A program made the translations under genes and the position numbers. From CAVOAK01 sp965217615 (GTDB taxonomy: Bacteria > Pseudomonadota > Alphaproteobacteria > UBA8366 > CAVOAK01), in NCBI GenBank assembly GCA_965217615.1, contig CBDCIT010000033.1:27444-91443 (forward strand): DNA of 64,000 bases. The letters run 5' to 3'. The first letter of the stretch is position 1. Each line of letters opens with the position of its first letter. Positions 27,696 to 36,866 of this stretch are shown in pieces. The notes under the pieces were generated by a model. The model was not told the origin of the DNA. It searched no databases and saw nothing but the letters and a program-made list of their open reading frames with translations.

Positions 27696-28873
27696 CGATC
27701 AACCTCGCCAAAAACGATGTCCAAAGACCCGAGTATCGCTCCGGCGTCGGCAAGCATGTGCCCCCTGCTCATGTGATCAATCGCCTGCAGATGGGCAAAG
27801 CCCGGCGCACGAATTTTGCAGCGGTGCGGGCGATTGCTGCCGTCGGAAACAAGATAGACTCCGAACTCGCCCTTCGGCGCTTCGACGGCCGTATATGTTT
27901 CGCCCGCTGGAACCTTGAAGCCCTCAGTGTAAAGCTTGAAGTGGTGGATCAACGCCTCCATGGACTTCTTCATTTCGGCTCGTCTCGGCGGCGCAATTTT
28001 TCCGTCAGTCGTCAGAACCGGGCCGTCCGGCATTTTCGCGATGCTTTGCACGATGATGCGCAGGCTTTGGCGCATTTCTTCCACACGCACCAGGTAGCGG
28101 TCGTAGCAGTCGCCGTTCTTGCCAATCGGAATATCAAAATCCATCTCGTCGTAGGCGGCATACGGTTGGGCCTTACGCAAATCCCAAGGAATTCCGGAAG
28201 CGCGTAGCATGGGGCCGCTAAATCCCCAGTCCAAGGCATCTTCTGCAGAGACGACCCCTATATCGACCGAGCGCTGTTTGAAGATTCGGTTCTCATTGAG
28301 CAATGTTTCCACATCATCGACGAAACCCTCAAACTTCTCCGCCCAAGCCAGAATGTCGTCGGTAATACCAGCCGGCAGGTCGAGATGGATGCCGCCGACG
28401 CGATAATAGGCTGCATGCATTCTGGCGCCGGACACGCGCTCGTAAAACTCCATCAGGAGTTCGCGTTGTTCAAAGGCCCACAACATGGGGGTCAGCGCGC
28501 CGACATCGAGGGCAAACGCAGTAATGTTAAGCAAGTGATTGAGGATTCGGGTGATTTCGTCGAACAACGTTCGGATATAGAGAGCTCGAGGCGGTGCTTC
28601 GATTCCGAGGAGGCGCTCGCTCGCCAGGCAGAACGCATGTTCCTGGCACATAGGCGAGACATAGTCGAGCCGATCGAAGTAGGGAATCGCTTGGAGGTAG
28701 GTTTTGTATTCGATGAGTTTCTCCGTGCCACGGTGGAGCAAGCCGATATGTGGGTCGAGGCGCTCGATCACCTCGCCGTCCAACTCCATGATGAGGCGCA
28801 ACACGCCATGGGCCGCGGGGTGCTGCGGGCCAAAGTTGATTGTTGTCGTCTTGATCTGTGTTTCGGCCGCCAT
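27692..28873 (-). CDS. nuoD: NADH-quinone oxidoreductase subunit D
   Basis: A 393-residue 49-kDa subunit with the hydrogenase-large-subunit fold. NFGPQHPAAHGVLRLIMELDGE, HIGLLHRGTEKL and the C-terminal GSLDIVFGEVDR are diagnostic of the quinone-site subunit. The ATG at 28871-28873 overlaps the nuoC stop by one base; a longer reading to 28933 adds a basic leader inside nuoC and is rejected. Confidence 0.96.
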   Translation of the reverse strand: MAAETQIKTTTINFGPQHPAAHGVLRLIMELDGEVIERLDPHIGLLHRGTEKLIEYKTYLQAIPYFDRLDYVSPMCQEHAFCLASERLLGIEAPPRALYIRTLFDEITRILNHLLNITAFALDVGALTPMLWAFEQRELLMEFYERVSGARMHAAYYRVGGIHLDLPAGITDDILAWAEKFEGFVDDVETLLNENRIFKQRSVDIGVVSAEDALDWGFSGPMLRASGIPWDLRKAQPYAAYDEMDFDIPIGKNGDCYDRYLVRVEEMRQSLRIIVQSIAKMPDGPVLTTDGKIAPPRRAEMKKSMEALIHHFKLYTEGFKVPAGETYTAVEAPKGEFGVYLVSDGSNRPHRCKIRAPGFAHLQAIDHMSRGHMLADAGAILGSLDIVFGEVDR

Positions 28874-29484
28874 CAATTGGCTTCCTCTTCCGCCTTCTCG
28901 TCGCCCGGTAGCTGGCGCTGAACGCCTTCCCATGGGCTCAGAAAATCGAAGCTGCGGAATTCCTGATTTAGGCGTACGGGTTCCTGAACGACGCGCCGCT
29001 GTTCGTCGTCGTAGCGAACCTCAACAAATCCCGTTAGCGGAAAATCCTTGCGCAACGGATGTCCGTCAAATCCATAGTCGGTCAGGATTCGGCGTAGATC
29101 GGGATGCTCGCTAAAAAATACACCGTAAAGGTCCCAACACTCGCGTTCGAACCAACCCGCCGAGGGGAAGACACTTGTAACCGAAGGAACCGGCGCGTCT
29201 TCGTCAGTCGCGACTTTCACGCGTATGCGTTGATTATGCTTCGGACTCAAAAGATTGTAAACAACCTCGAAACGTTGTTCGCGATCGGGGTAGTCGACAC
29301 CGCAGACATCGACGAGAACCTTTACAAAACAGGTTGCGTCGTTCTTGAGAAAGATCATTACCCGCAGGATCGACTCCCTCCGAACGAAAAGTACGAGCTC
29401 GTCGTTGACGAGATCAGCGTCCAGAACATCCTCGGGCAGGCTGTTCGAAATATACTCGCCAAGATCGGCCAGCGCCTGGTTCAT
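28873..29484 (-). CDS. nuoC: NADH-quinone oxidoreductase subunit C
   Basis: A 203-residue 30-kDa subunit. It has the family block ERECWDLYGVFFSEHPDLRRILTDYGFDGHPLRKDFPL near residues 130-165. I chose the ATG at 29482-29484, 13 bases after the nuoB stop. The in-frame extension to 29658 reads through nuoB and gives a non-family, Arg-rich leader. Confidence 0.95.
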   Translation of the reverse strand: MNQALADLGEYISNSLPEDVLDADLVNDELVLFVRRESILRVMIFLKNDATCFVKVLVDVCGVDYPDREQRFEVVYNLLSPKHNQRIRVKVATDEDAPVPSVTSVFPSAGWFERECWDLYGVFFSEHPDLRRILTDYGFDGHPLRKDFPLTGFVEVRYDDEQRRVVQEPVRLNQEFRSFDFLSPWEGVQRQLPGDEKAEEEAN

Positions 29485-29497
29485 CGGGTCATCGCCT

Positions 29498-29986
29498 TCA
29501 GCGCGCGATCGTGCTCGTGCGCCGAATCTTCTTCTGCAACTGGAGAATACCGTAAACCAATGCCTCTGCTGTCGGCGGACAACCTGGGACGTAGATATCG
29601 ACCGGAACGATTCGGTCACACCCACGCACGACGGAGTAAGAGTAGTGGTAGTAGCCACCGCCGTTGGCGCATGACCCCATTGAGATCACCCAGCGCGGCT
29701 CCGCCATTTGGTCGTAGACCTTGCGCAACGCCGGCGCCATTTTGTTGCATAACGTGCCGGCAACAATCATCACATCGGATTGGCGCGGACTTCCCCTTGG
29801 AACGACTCCGAAGCGATCGAGATCATAGCGAGGCATGTAGGCGTGAATCATCTCGACGCCACAGCAAGCCAGGCCAAAGGTCATGGGCCACAGAGAGCCG
29901 GTTCGCGCCCAGTTGACCAATTTATCCATTTTGGTGACAAGGAATCCTTTGTCGGCCAAAGCGTCGGAAACAGTATTCAGAGCCAC
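29498..29986 (-). CDS. nuoB: NADH-quinone oxidoreductase subunit B
   Basis: The subunit that holds the terminal N2 cluster. LVNWARTGSLWPMTFGLACCGVEM carries the tandem cysteines (quoted in part: GLACCGVEM), followed by SCANGGGYYHYSY and YVPGCPPTAEAL with the remaining cysteine ligands. No ATG suits the family length: I chose GTG at 29984-29986, which has AAGGAAG about ten bases upstream, giving 162 residues. An ATG at 30062-30064 would overlap nuoA by 31 bases and lacks a binding site. Confidence 0.92.
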   Translation of the reverse strand: MALNTVSDALADKGFLVTKMDKLVNWARTGSLWPMTFGLACCGVEMIHAYMPRYDLDRFGVVPRGSPRQSDVMIVAGTLCNKMAPALRKVYDQMAEPRWVISMGSCANGGGYYHYSYSVVRGCDRIVPVDIYVPGCPPTAEALVYGILQLQKKIRRTSTIAR

Positions 29987-30033
29987 GCCGCCCGAACTTC
30001 CTTCGACAGGCAGCGACGGCTCATCTTGGCCGT

Positions 30034-30399
30034 TTACTCCCACTCCAGCGCCCCCTTCTTCCATTCGTAAATGAAGCCCACGGTCAACATCGTCAGGAAC
30101 ACCACCATCGACCAAAAGCCGAACAAACCAATCTCACCCAATGAAATTGCCCACGGAAAAAGGAAGGCAACCTCCAGATCGAAGATAATGAAGAGTATGG
30201 CGACCAGGTAGAATCGAATGTCGAACCGGCTGCGGGCATCGTCAAAGGCTTCAAAGCCACATTCGTACGCTGAGAGTTTCTCAGAATCTGGTTTCTGCCG
30301 CGCCACCACATAACTCGCGACGACCATGGCGAGCGAAAGGGCCACAGCAATCGCGAAGAAGATCAGAATCGGCAGATATTCCCTAAGAAGATCGTCCAT
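30034..30399 (-). CDS. nuoA: NADH-quinone oxidoreductase subunit A
   Basis: A 121-residue, three-helix subunit and the first gene of the complex I operon. The conserved SAYECGFEAFDDARSRFDIR loop is intact (quoted in part: YECGFEAFDD), including the quinone-site cysteine. The ATG is at 30397-30399. The operon promoter must lie in the roughly 240 bases between this gene and tRNA-Asp; I could not fix it with confidence. Confidence 0.96.
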   Translation of the reverse strand: MDDLLREYLPILIFFAIAVALSLAMVVASYVVARQKPDSEKLSAYECGFEAFDDARSRFDIRFYLVAILFIIFDLEVAFLFPWAISLGEIGLFGFWSMVVFLTMLTVGFIYEWKKGALEWE

Positions 30400-30639
30400 C
30401 GTTACGATTCGGTCACCCTGGAAGAAGCCGATACTTTAGTTGCCAATTCTGTTGTTGAGGACGCGCAAAAGACGTCACCGGCCCTTATGCACCTCGTTGC
30501 TGCCGGACGCGCGGACTATAAAGGTGGCTGTTCGGCGAAGCAAAGAAAGAAGTGCCCGAAAACACAGCATAATTTTCGACAGGTAACAATGCGGCTAACT
30601 GTCTCGTCCAAGTAAATCTGGACCGGGGCGGCGCTTGAG

Positions 30640-30717
<78 letters not shown>

Positions 30718-30933
30718 ATAAACAAACCGACTAAGCGGACGATCATCAATATTTACAGGGCATTATAAGGCGTTGAGGCCATGTAATGCACGCGCGCATC
30801 TTTAGTGTCAAGCAAGCTCCAAATGGCAAATTGTCGGGGGCTCATTTCGGTGGATAATGGGGCAAAATGTCCAGTCGGCGGCCACTGAGCTCTAATCTCG
30901 ATTAGCGATCGGCGCATTCATCTGGATAAGTTT

Positions 30934-30976
30934 TGTGAACGGAATCACATTCGTTGTCCGTTATTAGCTTTACAAT
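30934..30976 (+). promoter_or_regulatory. CRP-like operator and promoter for the DUF1800-DUF1501 operon
   Basis: TGTGA-N6-TCACA, an exact CRP half-site palindrome, spans 30934-30949. A good -10 hexamer TACAAT lies at 30971-30976. If transcription starts at about 30983, the palindrome is centred at -41.5, the classic class II activator position. No good -35 is present, as expected for an activated promoter. The 371 bases between tRNA-Asp and the DUF1800 gene hold nothing else clear. The leader of about 106 nt has two small hairpins (TGAGG-AAG-CCTCA and GCGCG-CAA-CGCGC, 31026-31051). Confidence 0.55.
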
Positions 30977-31088
30977 GCGCAAATGAGTTTTGCCGGTATC
31001 ATGCGATTTGATCGAAAGACGCGAATGAGGAAGCCTCAGCGCGCAACGCGCAGATGGCTGTTGTTCGCAGGGTCTTCACCGACGAGCC

Positions 31089-32426
31089 ATGGTTAGTACG
31101 GACGCCTTCGTTGCGGCAAACCGCTTTGGGCTTGGCCCACGTCCGGGCGAACTGTCGGCAAACAACGGCGATCCGCGCGGTTGGCTTACCTCGCAGATAG
31201 CTGGAACTGATATATTGCCGGAAGAACTACGCGGTCTGGGGACTTCGGCTGATTCGCTGGTTCGCCTTTTTGCAGCGCGTCGGAAGGGCCCCGCCGCGTT
31301 GCAGGCCGAGTTCAAGTCTTCGTTTAAGACTAAGCACCGCGATGAGATTGATGCGCGCGCCTTGGCAATGGTGCGTTCCACGCAGCCGTTTCGCGAGCGC
31401 CTTGTTAAGTTTTGGAGCAACCATTTTACTATATCTACTGCGCGTGCATTCATCACGCCCATCGCCGGTGCCTACGAACGCGAGGCTATTCGACCTCATG
31501 TTTTTGGTCGCTTTGTCGATATGTTGATGGCTGTCGTCAAACATCCGGCTATGCTGCTGTATCTCGACAATGTCGGCTCCATCGGACCCAAATCACGCGG
31601 CGGACGGGCGAGCAAGCGCGGACTCAATGAAAATCTCGCTCGCGAAATTCTAGAACTGCATACGCTCGGCGTCGACGGCGGCTATTCGCAGGACGACGTG
31701 ACGGAATTCGCCCGTGTTCTGACAGGATGGTCGGTGGAAGGGATCGGGAAACGCGGCAAAATTACCTGTCGATTTCTATTTGTTCCCTTTGCTCATGAGC
31801 CGGGTCGTAAAACCATATTGGGTGTGCGTTACGGAAATAAAGGGCAGGACGAGGGCGAACAGGTCCTCCGCAATCTCGCCCGGCATCCATCGACGGCACG
31901 GTTTATCGCTACAAAGTTGGCACGGCATTTTGTAGCGGACAAACCGCCACCGGCAGCGGTTGCCAAGCTTGAGCGAGCGTATCTGGAATCCGATGGCGAC
32001 CTGGCGCTCGTCTCGCGCGCATTGATCGCACTCGATGTCGCGTGGCGGGACCCCTTGGCGAAAATTAAGACACCCTACGAATTTGTGCTTTCAACATTTC
32101 GCGCCCTCAACCTCGAGGAACCGTTTCGCGGTGGCTTCATGTCGTCCTTTGTCGTTGTGAACCATCTGCCGTTTTCCGCGCCCTCTCCCGCCGGATGGCC
32201 GGATGTGGCCTCACATTGGATTAGTCCCGAGGCGCTCATGCGGCGCGTCGAATGGGTGCGCGCTTTGACAGCACGCTTACCACGCCAGTTGAAACCCACT
32301 TGGGTGGTGGAGAACTCCATCGCGCCGGTGGCCAGCAAAGATACCTTGAGCGCAATAGCCGCAGCGCCGTCTGGCGCGGAAGGTCTTGCCCTCGCTTTCA
32401 TGAGCGCGGAGTTCCAGCGGAGATGA
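31089..32426 (+). CDS. DUF1800 domain protein
   Basis: The 445-residue protein matches DUF1800 in motif order: FVAANRFGLGPRPGE at the N-terminus, the MVRSTQPFRERLVKFWSNHF region, NENLAREILELHTLGVDGGYSQDDV in the middle (quoted in part: REILELHTLGVDGG), and the tail with LALAFMSAEFQRR. I see no obvious signal peptide. Function is unknown; the family is almost always paired with DUF1501, as here, with an ATGA overlap at 32423-32426. There is no strong ribosome binding site before the ATG. See the CRP-like promoter upstream. Confidence 0.92.
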   Translation: MVSTDAFVAANRFGLGPRPGELSANNGDPRGWLTSQIAGTDILPEELRGLGTSADSLVRLFAARRKGPAALQAEFKSSFKTKHRDEIDARALAMVRSTQPFRERLVKFWSNHFTISTARAFITPIAGAYEREAIRPHVFGRFVDMLMAVVKHPAMLLYLDNVGSIGPKSRGGRASKRGLNENLAREILELHTLGVDGGYSQDDVTEFARVLTGWSVEGIGKRGKITCRFLFVPFAHEPGRKTILGVRYGNKGQDEGEQVLRNLARHPSTARFIATKLARHFVADKPPPAAVAKLERAYLESDGDLALVSRALIALDVAWRDPLAKIKTPYEFVLSTFRALNLEEPFRGGFMSSFVVVNHLPFSAPSPAGWPDVASHWISPEALMRRVEWVRALTARLPRQLKPTWVVENSIAPVASKDTLSAIAAAPSGAEGLALAFMSAEFQRR

Positions 32427-33619
32427 TCACACGCCGCACTTTGCTAAAACAAACAGCAGGCGGCGTCGCCATGTTTTCGCTGCCCGGCGTTCGCCTGCAC
32501 CTGGCCCATGCAGATACCGGAGAGCAGCGGCTTGCCGTCTTGATTCTTCGCGGCGGACTCGATGGTCTTGCAGCCGTGCCGCCCTATGGCGATCCCGACT
32601 ACCAGCGCGTCCGACCTCGCATTGCTGTGCCGCCACCCGGTGAATCTGATGGGGCATTGGATCTTGACGGTCAGTTCGGTCTGAATCCGGCCTTGGCGCC
32701 AATCCATCCATTATTCCGCCGCGACGAGTTGCTGATCCTACATGCGCTTGGCGCTCAACATCACACGCGTTCGCATTTCGATGCGCAGGATTTGCTTGAA
32801 AACGGAACCGCCAAACCACATGGCGCCGACGACGGCTGGCTGAATCGAGTTTTGAACATAGTTGCGCCTGATCGAAAAGCGCTGGGCTTGGCTCTCGGAC
32901 ACTCGGTACCCTTGCTGATGCGCGGACCAACGTCAGTCAGAACGTGGGCGCCTGGGTTCTTGCCAAAGGTCGAGGAAGATTTTCTTGATCGATTGGCGGC
33001 GATTTACAGCCACGATGCCTTGTTCCGCACTGCCTTTGCCGAAGGGCGTATTTCGTCAGCTGCCGCTGGCATGACGGATCCGCAAGCGGCGCGGAAAGCG
33101 GCCCGGGGAAAGGCGTTCGGTGTAATTGCCGCACAGGCTGGAAAACTACTTGCGGCACCCGACGGCCCGCGAATCGCCACCCTCGAATCGACCGGTTGGG
33201 ATACCCATGTCAACCAGGTAGGCGGCCTCAAGAACCTGCTCGGAGATCTGGCGGGTGGTCTCATGGCGTTTCGCGACAATATGGGTGCAGCCTGGAACAA
33301 CACGGTTCTTGTCGCCGTCAGCGAGTTTGGACGCACGGTCGAGGAAAACGGCAGCAGGGGCACCGATCACGGCACCGGCGGAATTGCCTTCCTCATCGGT
33401 GGCGCAGTGGCCGGCGGCCGCATCGGAGGCAAATGGCCTGGTCTCGTGCCGAAGGCCCGTTTCGAGGGTCGAGACCTATTGCCGACGACCAGCGTCAGAA
33501 GCTTGTTCAAGGGTGTCCTTCGAGATCATGTAAACGTCGCCGAAGCCGCACTTGAAGAGATTGTCTTCCCAGACAGCCGCGCCGCACCAGCTATCGACGG
33601 CCTCATCCGACAGGTTTGA
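32423..33619 (+). CDS. DUF1501 domain protein with twin-arginine signal
   Basis: A 398-residue DUF1501 (sulfatase-like, alkaline-phosphatase-fold related) protein. The N-terminus MITRRTLLKQTAGGVAMFSL is a short Tat-type signal with RRTLLK. Downstream are LRGGLDGLAAV, HHTRSHFDAQDLLENG, STGWDTHVNQ, SEFGRTVEENGSRGTDHG-type motifs and GGRIGGKWPGL, all usual for the family. The start overlaps DUF1800 as ATGA, so the two products are made together. Export through Tat suggests a folded, perhaps metal-bearing protein; the substrate is unknown. Confidence 0.92.
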   Translation: MITRRTLLKQTAGGVAMFSLPGVRLHLAHADTGEQRLAVLILRGGLDGLAAVPPYGDPDYQRVRPRIAVPPPGESDGALDLDGQFGLNPALAPIHPLFRRDELLILHALGAQHHTRSHFDAQDLLENGTAKPHGADDGWLNRVLNIVAPDRKALGLALGHSVPLLMRGPTSVRTWAPGFLPKVEEDFLDRLAAIYSHDALFRTAFAEGRISSAAAGMTDPQAARKAARGKAFGVIAAQAGKLLAAPDGPRIATLESTGWDTHVNQVGGLKNLLGDLAGGLMAFRDNMGAAWNNTVLVAVSEFGRTVEENGSRGTDHGTGGIAFLIGGAVAGGRIGGKWPGLVPKARFEGRDLLPTTSVRSLFKGVLRDHVNVAEAALEEIVFPDSRAAPAIDGLIRQV

Positions 33620-33657
33620 ACACGCATCCGTGTAATCGAGTGGGGACTGGTAAATTG

Positions 33658-33733
33658 TGGTGGGCGATGACGGGATCGAACCGCCGACCTTCCGGATGTA
33701 AACCGGATGCTCTACCAGCTGAGCTAATCGCCC
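33658..33733 (-). tRNA. tRNA-Val (TAC)
   Basis: A standard 76-nt cloverleaf on the minus strand. The acceptor GGGCGAT pairs with ATCGCCC; the anticodon stem TCCGG/CCGGA surrounds loop TTTACAT with anticodon TAC (33698-33700 in complement); the T loop is TTCGATC. The discriminator is A and CCA is encoded. It converges with the DUF1501 gene, whose stop lies 38 bases away. Confidence 0.96.
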
Positions 33734-33810
33734 GCGCTCCGGCCTAGTCTCATCTCTCGCACAGGATCCTGGGTTTGGCGCTGGCCTCTCTCAATTCACG
33801 AGAGACATGC

Positions 33811-33853
33811 ACAAACGAAACGGCCGGCCATCAAATTTGAAAACGGCCGGCCG
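33811..33853 (-). terminator. intrinsic terminator of hup
   Basis: On the minus strand CGGCCGGCC (complement of 33845-33853) pairs with GGCCGGCCG (complement of 33821-33829) over a 15-base loop. It is followed by TTTCGTTTGT. It lies 28 bases after the hup stop codon. Each arm contains the self-complementary octamer GGCCGGCC. Confidence 0.8.
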
Positions 33854-33880
33854 GTACTGGTCGAGAGTTCCCGCCAGGAT

Positions 33881-34153
33881 TTAGTTGACCGCGTCTTTTA
33901 AACCTTTGCCAGCCTTGAATTTTGGCTGTCTTGACGCAGGGATCTGAATACGCTCGCCCGTTCGAGGATTGCGACCTTCTGAAGCTCGACGATTCGCGAC
34001 GCTAAAGGTCCCGAACCCAACAAGCCGTACTTCGCCACCGCTTCTCAATGAACCTGTGATGGAATCGAATACTGCCTCAACCGCCTTACCGGCATCAGCC
34101 TTGCTCATGCTTGTGCTGCTAGCCACAGAGGCAACGAGATCATTCTTGTTCAC
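33881..34153 (-). CDS. hup: DNA-binding protein HU
   Basis: A 90-residue HU/IHF-family protein, the main nucleoid architectural protein. It shows MNKNDLVASVA, the GFGTFSVANRRASEGRNPRTGE DNA-binding arm (quoted in part: RNPRTGE) and FKAGKGLKDAVN. The start is GTG at 34151-34153 with a strong AAGGGGGG ribosome binding site. It lies downstream of lon with a 185-base gap, large enough for its own promoter, and ends at a clear terminator. Confidence 0.96.
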   Translation of the reverse strand: MNKNDLVASVASSTSMSKADAGKAVEAVFDSITGSLRSGGEVRLVGFGTFSVANRRASEGRNPRTGERIQIPASRQPKFKAGKGLKDAVN

Positions 34154-34338
34154 TATGAGGCCCCCCTTGAGGATTGGGAATGGATTGTTGCACAGACGAG
34201 AATTGTCTATGGATGACGGCTTGAGTGTAAATGGAATTCTGACCGGGCGTCAACGCAGATGCCGCAGAAATCCTTGCTTTTTTCCAGAAAATTGGGCCGT
34301 ACACGATCTGTTGCCAAAAAATTGCCACCAAACAACCT

Positions 34339-36747
34339 CTAGTGTGTCATAACCGCACCGTCCTCATCTTCTTGAGCGGGAACGCTTTTTGCCGACTCTT
34401 CGTCTTCCTCCCATTCAATCGAGACCATGGGTTCCGCCAGCGCTATCTCAAGCACTTCATCGAGCGTGGAAATTGGACGGATTTCGATCTTCTTCTTCAC
34501 GTTGTCGGCAACGTCAGGCAAATCCTTCATGTTGTCCGTAGGAATGAGAACCGTTGTCAGTCCACCGCGCACGGCGGCGAGCAGTTTTTCCTTAAGCCCG
34601 CCAATAGGCAGCACTCGCCCGCGCAATGTAATCTCACCGGTCATCGCGAGGTCGCGCCGTACCGGTATGCCGGTCAGCACTGACACCATTGAAGTCACCA
34701 TAGCGACACCTGCCGACGGTCCGTCTTTTGGAGTCGCGCCTTCCGGAACGTGAACATGGATATCACGACGTTCGAATAATGTGGGCTTAATGCCGTATGC
34801 GGGCGCCCGGCTCTTTACATAACTCTCGGCAGCTTGCACCGATTCCTGCATGACGTCGCCAAGCTTTCCGGTTTTAACCACTTTGCCCTTGCCGGGCACA
34901 GTGACCGACTCGATCGTTAGCAATTCGCCGCCGACTTCGGTCCAGGCGAGCCCAGTTACCACACCGACCAGATCGGTATCTTCAAGCTGGCCAAATCGGT
35001 ATTTGCGTATGCCAGCCATTTTCTCCAGGTTGCGGCGCGTGATCGATACCTTCTGCCGCTTCTTGTCCATGAGAATTTCTTTGATCGACTTTCGCGCAAG
35101 ATTGGCGATCTCGCGTTCAAGGTTGCGCACGCCGGCTTCTCGCGTGTAGTAGCGAATGAGCGTCCGTAAAGCGTCGTCGGAAATTGTCCATTCGCCATCC
35201 TTAAGACCATGCTCTTTCCGTTGTTTGGAAATGAGATGTCGCTTGGCAATCTGGATCTTTTCCTCCTCCGTATATCCCGGCAGTCGAATGATCTCCATGC
35301 GGTCGAGTAGCGGCTGCAGAATTCTCAGCGTATTCGCCGTGGTCACGAACATCACGTCCGACAGATCGTAGTCGACCTCTAAATAGTGGTCGTTGAACGT
35401 ACTGTTTTGCTCAGGGTCGAGAACCTCGAGCAGCGCCGAGGATGGATCGCCGCGCCAATCCGCGCCCACCTTGTCGACTTCGTCCAATAGAAACAGCGGA
35501 TTAGAGAATTTGGCTTTCTTCATCCCCTGTATGATCTTACCAGGCATGGAACCGATATAGGTTCGCCGGTGGCCGCGAATCTCTGCCTCATCGCGGACGC
35601 CGCCCAACGACATACGGACAAAATTGCGTCCGGTTGCGCGGGCGATCGACTTGCCGAGCGATGTCTTGCCGACTCCTGGCGGGCCAACGAGACAGAGAAT
35701 TGGACCTTTGACCTTTCGCATGCGCTGTTGCACGGCGAGATACTCGATGATCCTCTCTTTGACCTTTTCGAGCCCATAATGGTCTTCGTCGAGGATGCGT
35801 TGCGCTACCCTGAGGTCTCGCTTTGTTTTGGTCCGCACCTTCCAAGGAATGCTGAGCATCCAATCGAGGTAATTGCGTACGACCGTCGCCTCGGCGGACA
35901 TCGGGCTCATTGAACGGAGCTTCTTCATTTCGGATTGGGCCTTTTCGCGTGCTTCCTTCGACAGTTTCGTCTTCTCGATACGCTCCTCAAGTTCCGAGGC
36001 CTCATCGCGACCGTCTTCTGTCTCACCCAACTCCTTCTGGATCGCTTTCAGTTGTTCGTTGAGATGATACTCGCGCTGGGTCTTCTCCATCTGCCGCTTG
36101 ACGCGGTTGCGGATGCGCTTCTCCACCTGGAGAACGTTAATCTCGCCCTCCATGATGCCGTAGATGCGCTCCAGCCGTTCGGTTATCGATTCGATCTCAA
36201 GCAGTTCCTGTTTGTCTTGGATCTTCAGTGCCAAATGCTGTGCAACGGTATCTGCGAGCTTGCTTGCTTCCTCGATTTGGTTGATCGAGATCAGCACCTC
36301 TGGCGGGATCTTCTTGTTGAGCTTGATATACTGTTCAAATTGGGAGACGACGGCGCGACACAGCGCTTCCGACTCGCTCTCCACGCCCGATTTCTCGTCA
36401 AAGGTTGCGGTTTCGGCCTGAAAGAAGTCTGGGTTGTCTGCAAACAGTATGATTCGCGCCCTTTGTCCCCCTTCGACCAATACCTTGACCGTGCCGTCGG
36501 GTAGCTTGAGCAGCTGTAGAACCGTGCCAATTGTCCCAACAGAATAGATGTCGTCGGGCGTTGGATCGTCCTGCGCGGCGTCCTTTTGGGTGACAAGCAG
36601 AATTTGCTTGTCATCCTTCATCACGTCCTCGAGGGCCCGCACAGATTTATCTCGGCCGACGAACAGCGGCACGATCATCTGTGGAAATACGACGATATCC
36701 CGAAGCGGAAGGACCGGATAAAGGGTGCCGCGTGTTTCTTCTGTCAT
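34339..36747 (-). CDS. lon: ATP-dependent protease La
   Basis: An 802-residue LonA. It has an N-terminal substrate-binding domain (YPVLPLRDIVVFPQMIVPLFV), a coiled linker, an AAA+ module with Walker A GPPGVGKT at 355-362 and Walker B PLFLLDEVDK, and a C-terminal serine-lysine protease domain with the nucleophile in PKDGPSAGVAM and the lysine in GGLKEKLLAA. It degrades misfolded and regulatory proteins. The acidic C-terminus (EWEEDEESA) is usual. It follows clpX in a proteostasis cluster. Confidence 0.97.
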   Translation of the reverse strand: MTEETRGTLYPVLPLRDIVVFPQMIVPLFVGRDKSVRALEDVMKDDKQILLVTQKDAAQDDPTPDDIYSVGTIGTVLQLLKLPDGTVKVLVEGGQRARIILFADNPDFFQAETATFDEKSGVESESEALCRAVVSQFEQYIKLNKKIPPEVLISINQIEEASKLADTVAQHLALKIQDKQELLEIESITERLERIYGIMEGEINVLQVEKRIRNRVKRQMEKTQREYHLNEQLKAIQKELGETEDGRDEASELEERIEKTKLSKEAREKAQSEMKKLRSMSPMSAEATVVRNYLDWMLSIPWKVRTKTKRDLRVAQRILDEDHYGLEKVKERIIEYLAVQQRMRKVKGPILCLVGPPGVGKTSLGKSIARATGRNFVRMSLGGVRDEAEIRGHRRTYIGSMPGKIIQGMKKAKFSNPLFLLDEVDKVGADWRGDPSSALLEVLDPEQNSTFNDHYLEVDYDLSDVMFVTTANTLRILQPLLDRMEIIRLPGYTEEEKIQIAKRHLISKQRKEHGLKDGEWTISDDALRTLIRYYTREAGVRNLEREIANLARKSIKEILMDKKRQKVSITRRNLEKMAGIRKYRFGQLEDTDLVGVVTGLAWTEVGGELLTIESVTVPGKGKVVKTGKLGDVMQESVQAAESYVKSRAPAYGIKPTLFERRDIHVHVPEGATPKDGPSAGVAMVTSMVSVLTGIPVRRDLAMTGEITLRGRVLPIGGLKEKLLAAVRGGLTTVLIPTDNMKDLPDVADNVKKKIEIRPISTLDEVLEIALAEPMVSIEWEEDEESAKSVPAQEDEDGAVMTH

Positions 36748-36808
36748 GGACTCTCTTTCACGGTTATCTGCCGACTATTGGAAACCAAAACCGGCCGTCT
36801 GGACCATT

Positions 36809-36842
36809 CCTAAAGTGTCGCTGAACGACAGATCTTCAAGAC
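36809..36842 (-). promoter_or_regulatory. possible heat-shock (sigma-32) promoter of lon
   Basis: On the minus strand GTCTTGAAG (complement of 36834-36842) matches the sigma-32 -35 consensus GNCTTGAAA at 8 of 9 positions. Sixteen bases on is CACTTTAGG, a weak -10. Transcription would start about 55 bases before the lon ATG. Lon is a known RpoH target in proteobacteria, which supports the reading, but the -10 is poor. Confidence 0.4.
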
Positions 36843-36866
36843 CATCGCCGTTATGCTGAGCCCTGC

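Noticed and set aside
27057..27776. 239-codon plus-strand open frame opposite nuoE/nuoF
   Set aside because: Shadow frame; both minus-strand genes are fully conserved.
29104..29916. 270-codon plus-strand open frame across nuoC/nuoB
   Set aside because: Antisense to two conserved subunits; low-complexity, Arg/Ser-rich product.
33600..33645. ACACG-CATC-CGTGT hairpin after the DUF1501 stop codon
   Set aside because: Short stem without a T-run; not enough for a plus-strand terminator.
33787..33805. CTCTC/GAGAG inverted repeat after tRNA-Val region
   Set aside because: Five-base stem, no T-run; too weak for a terminator call.
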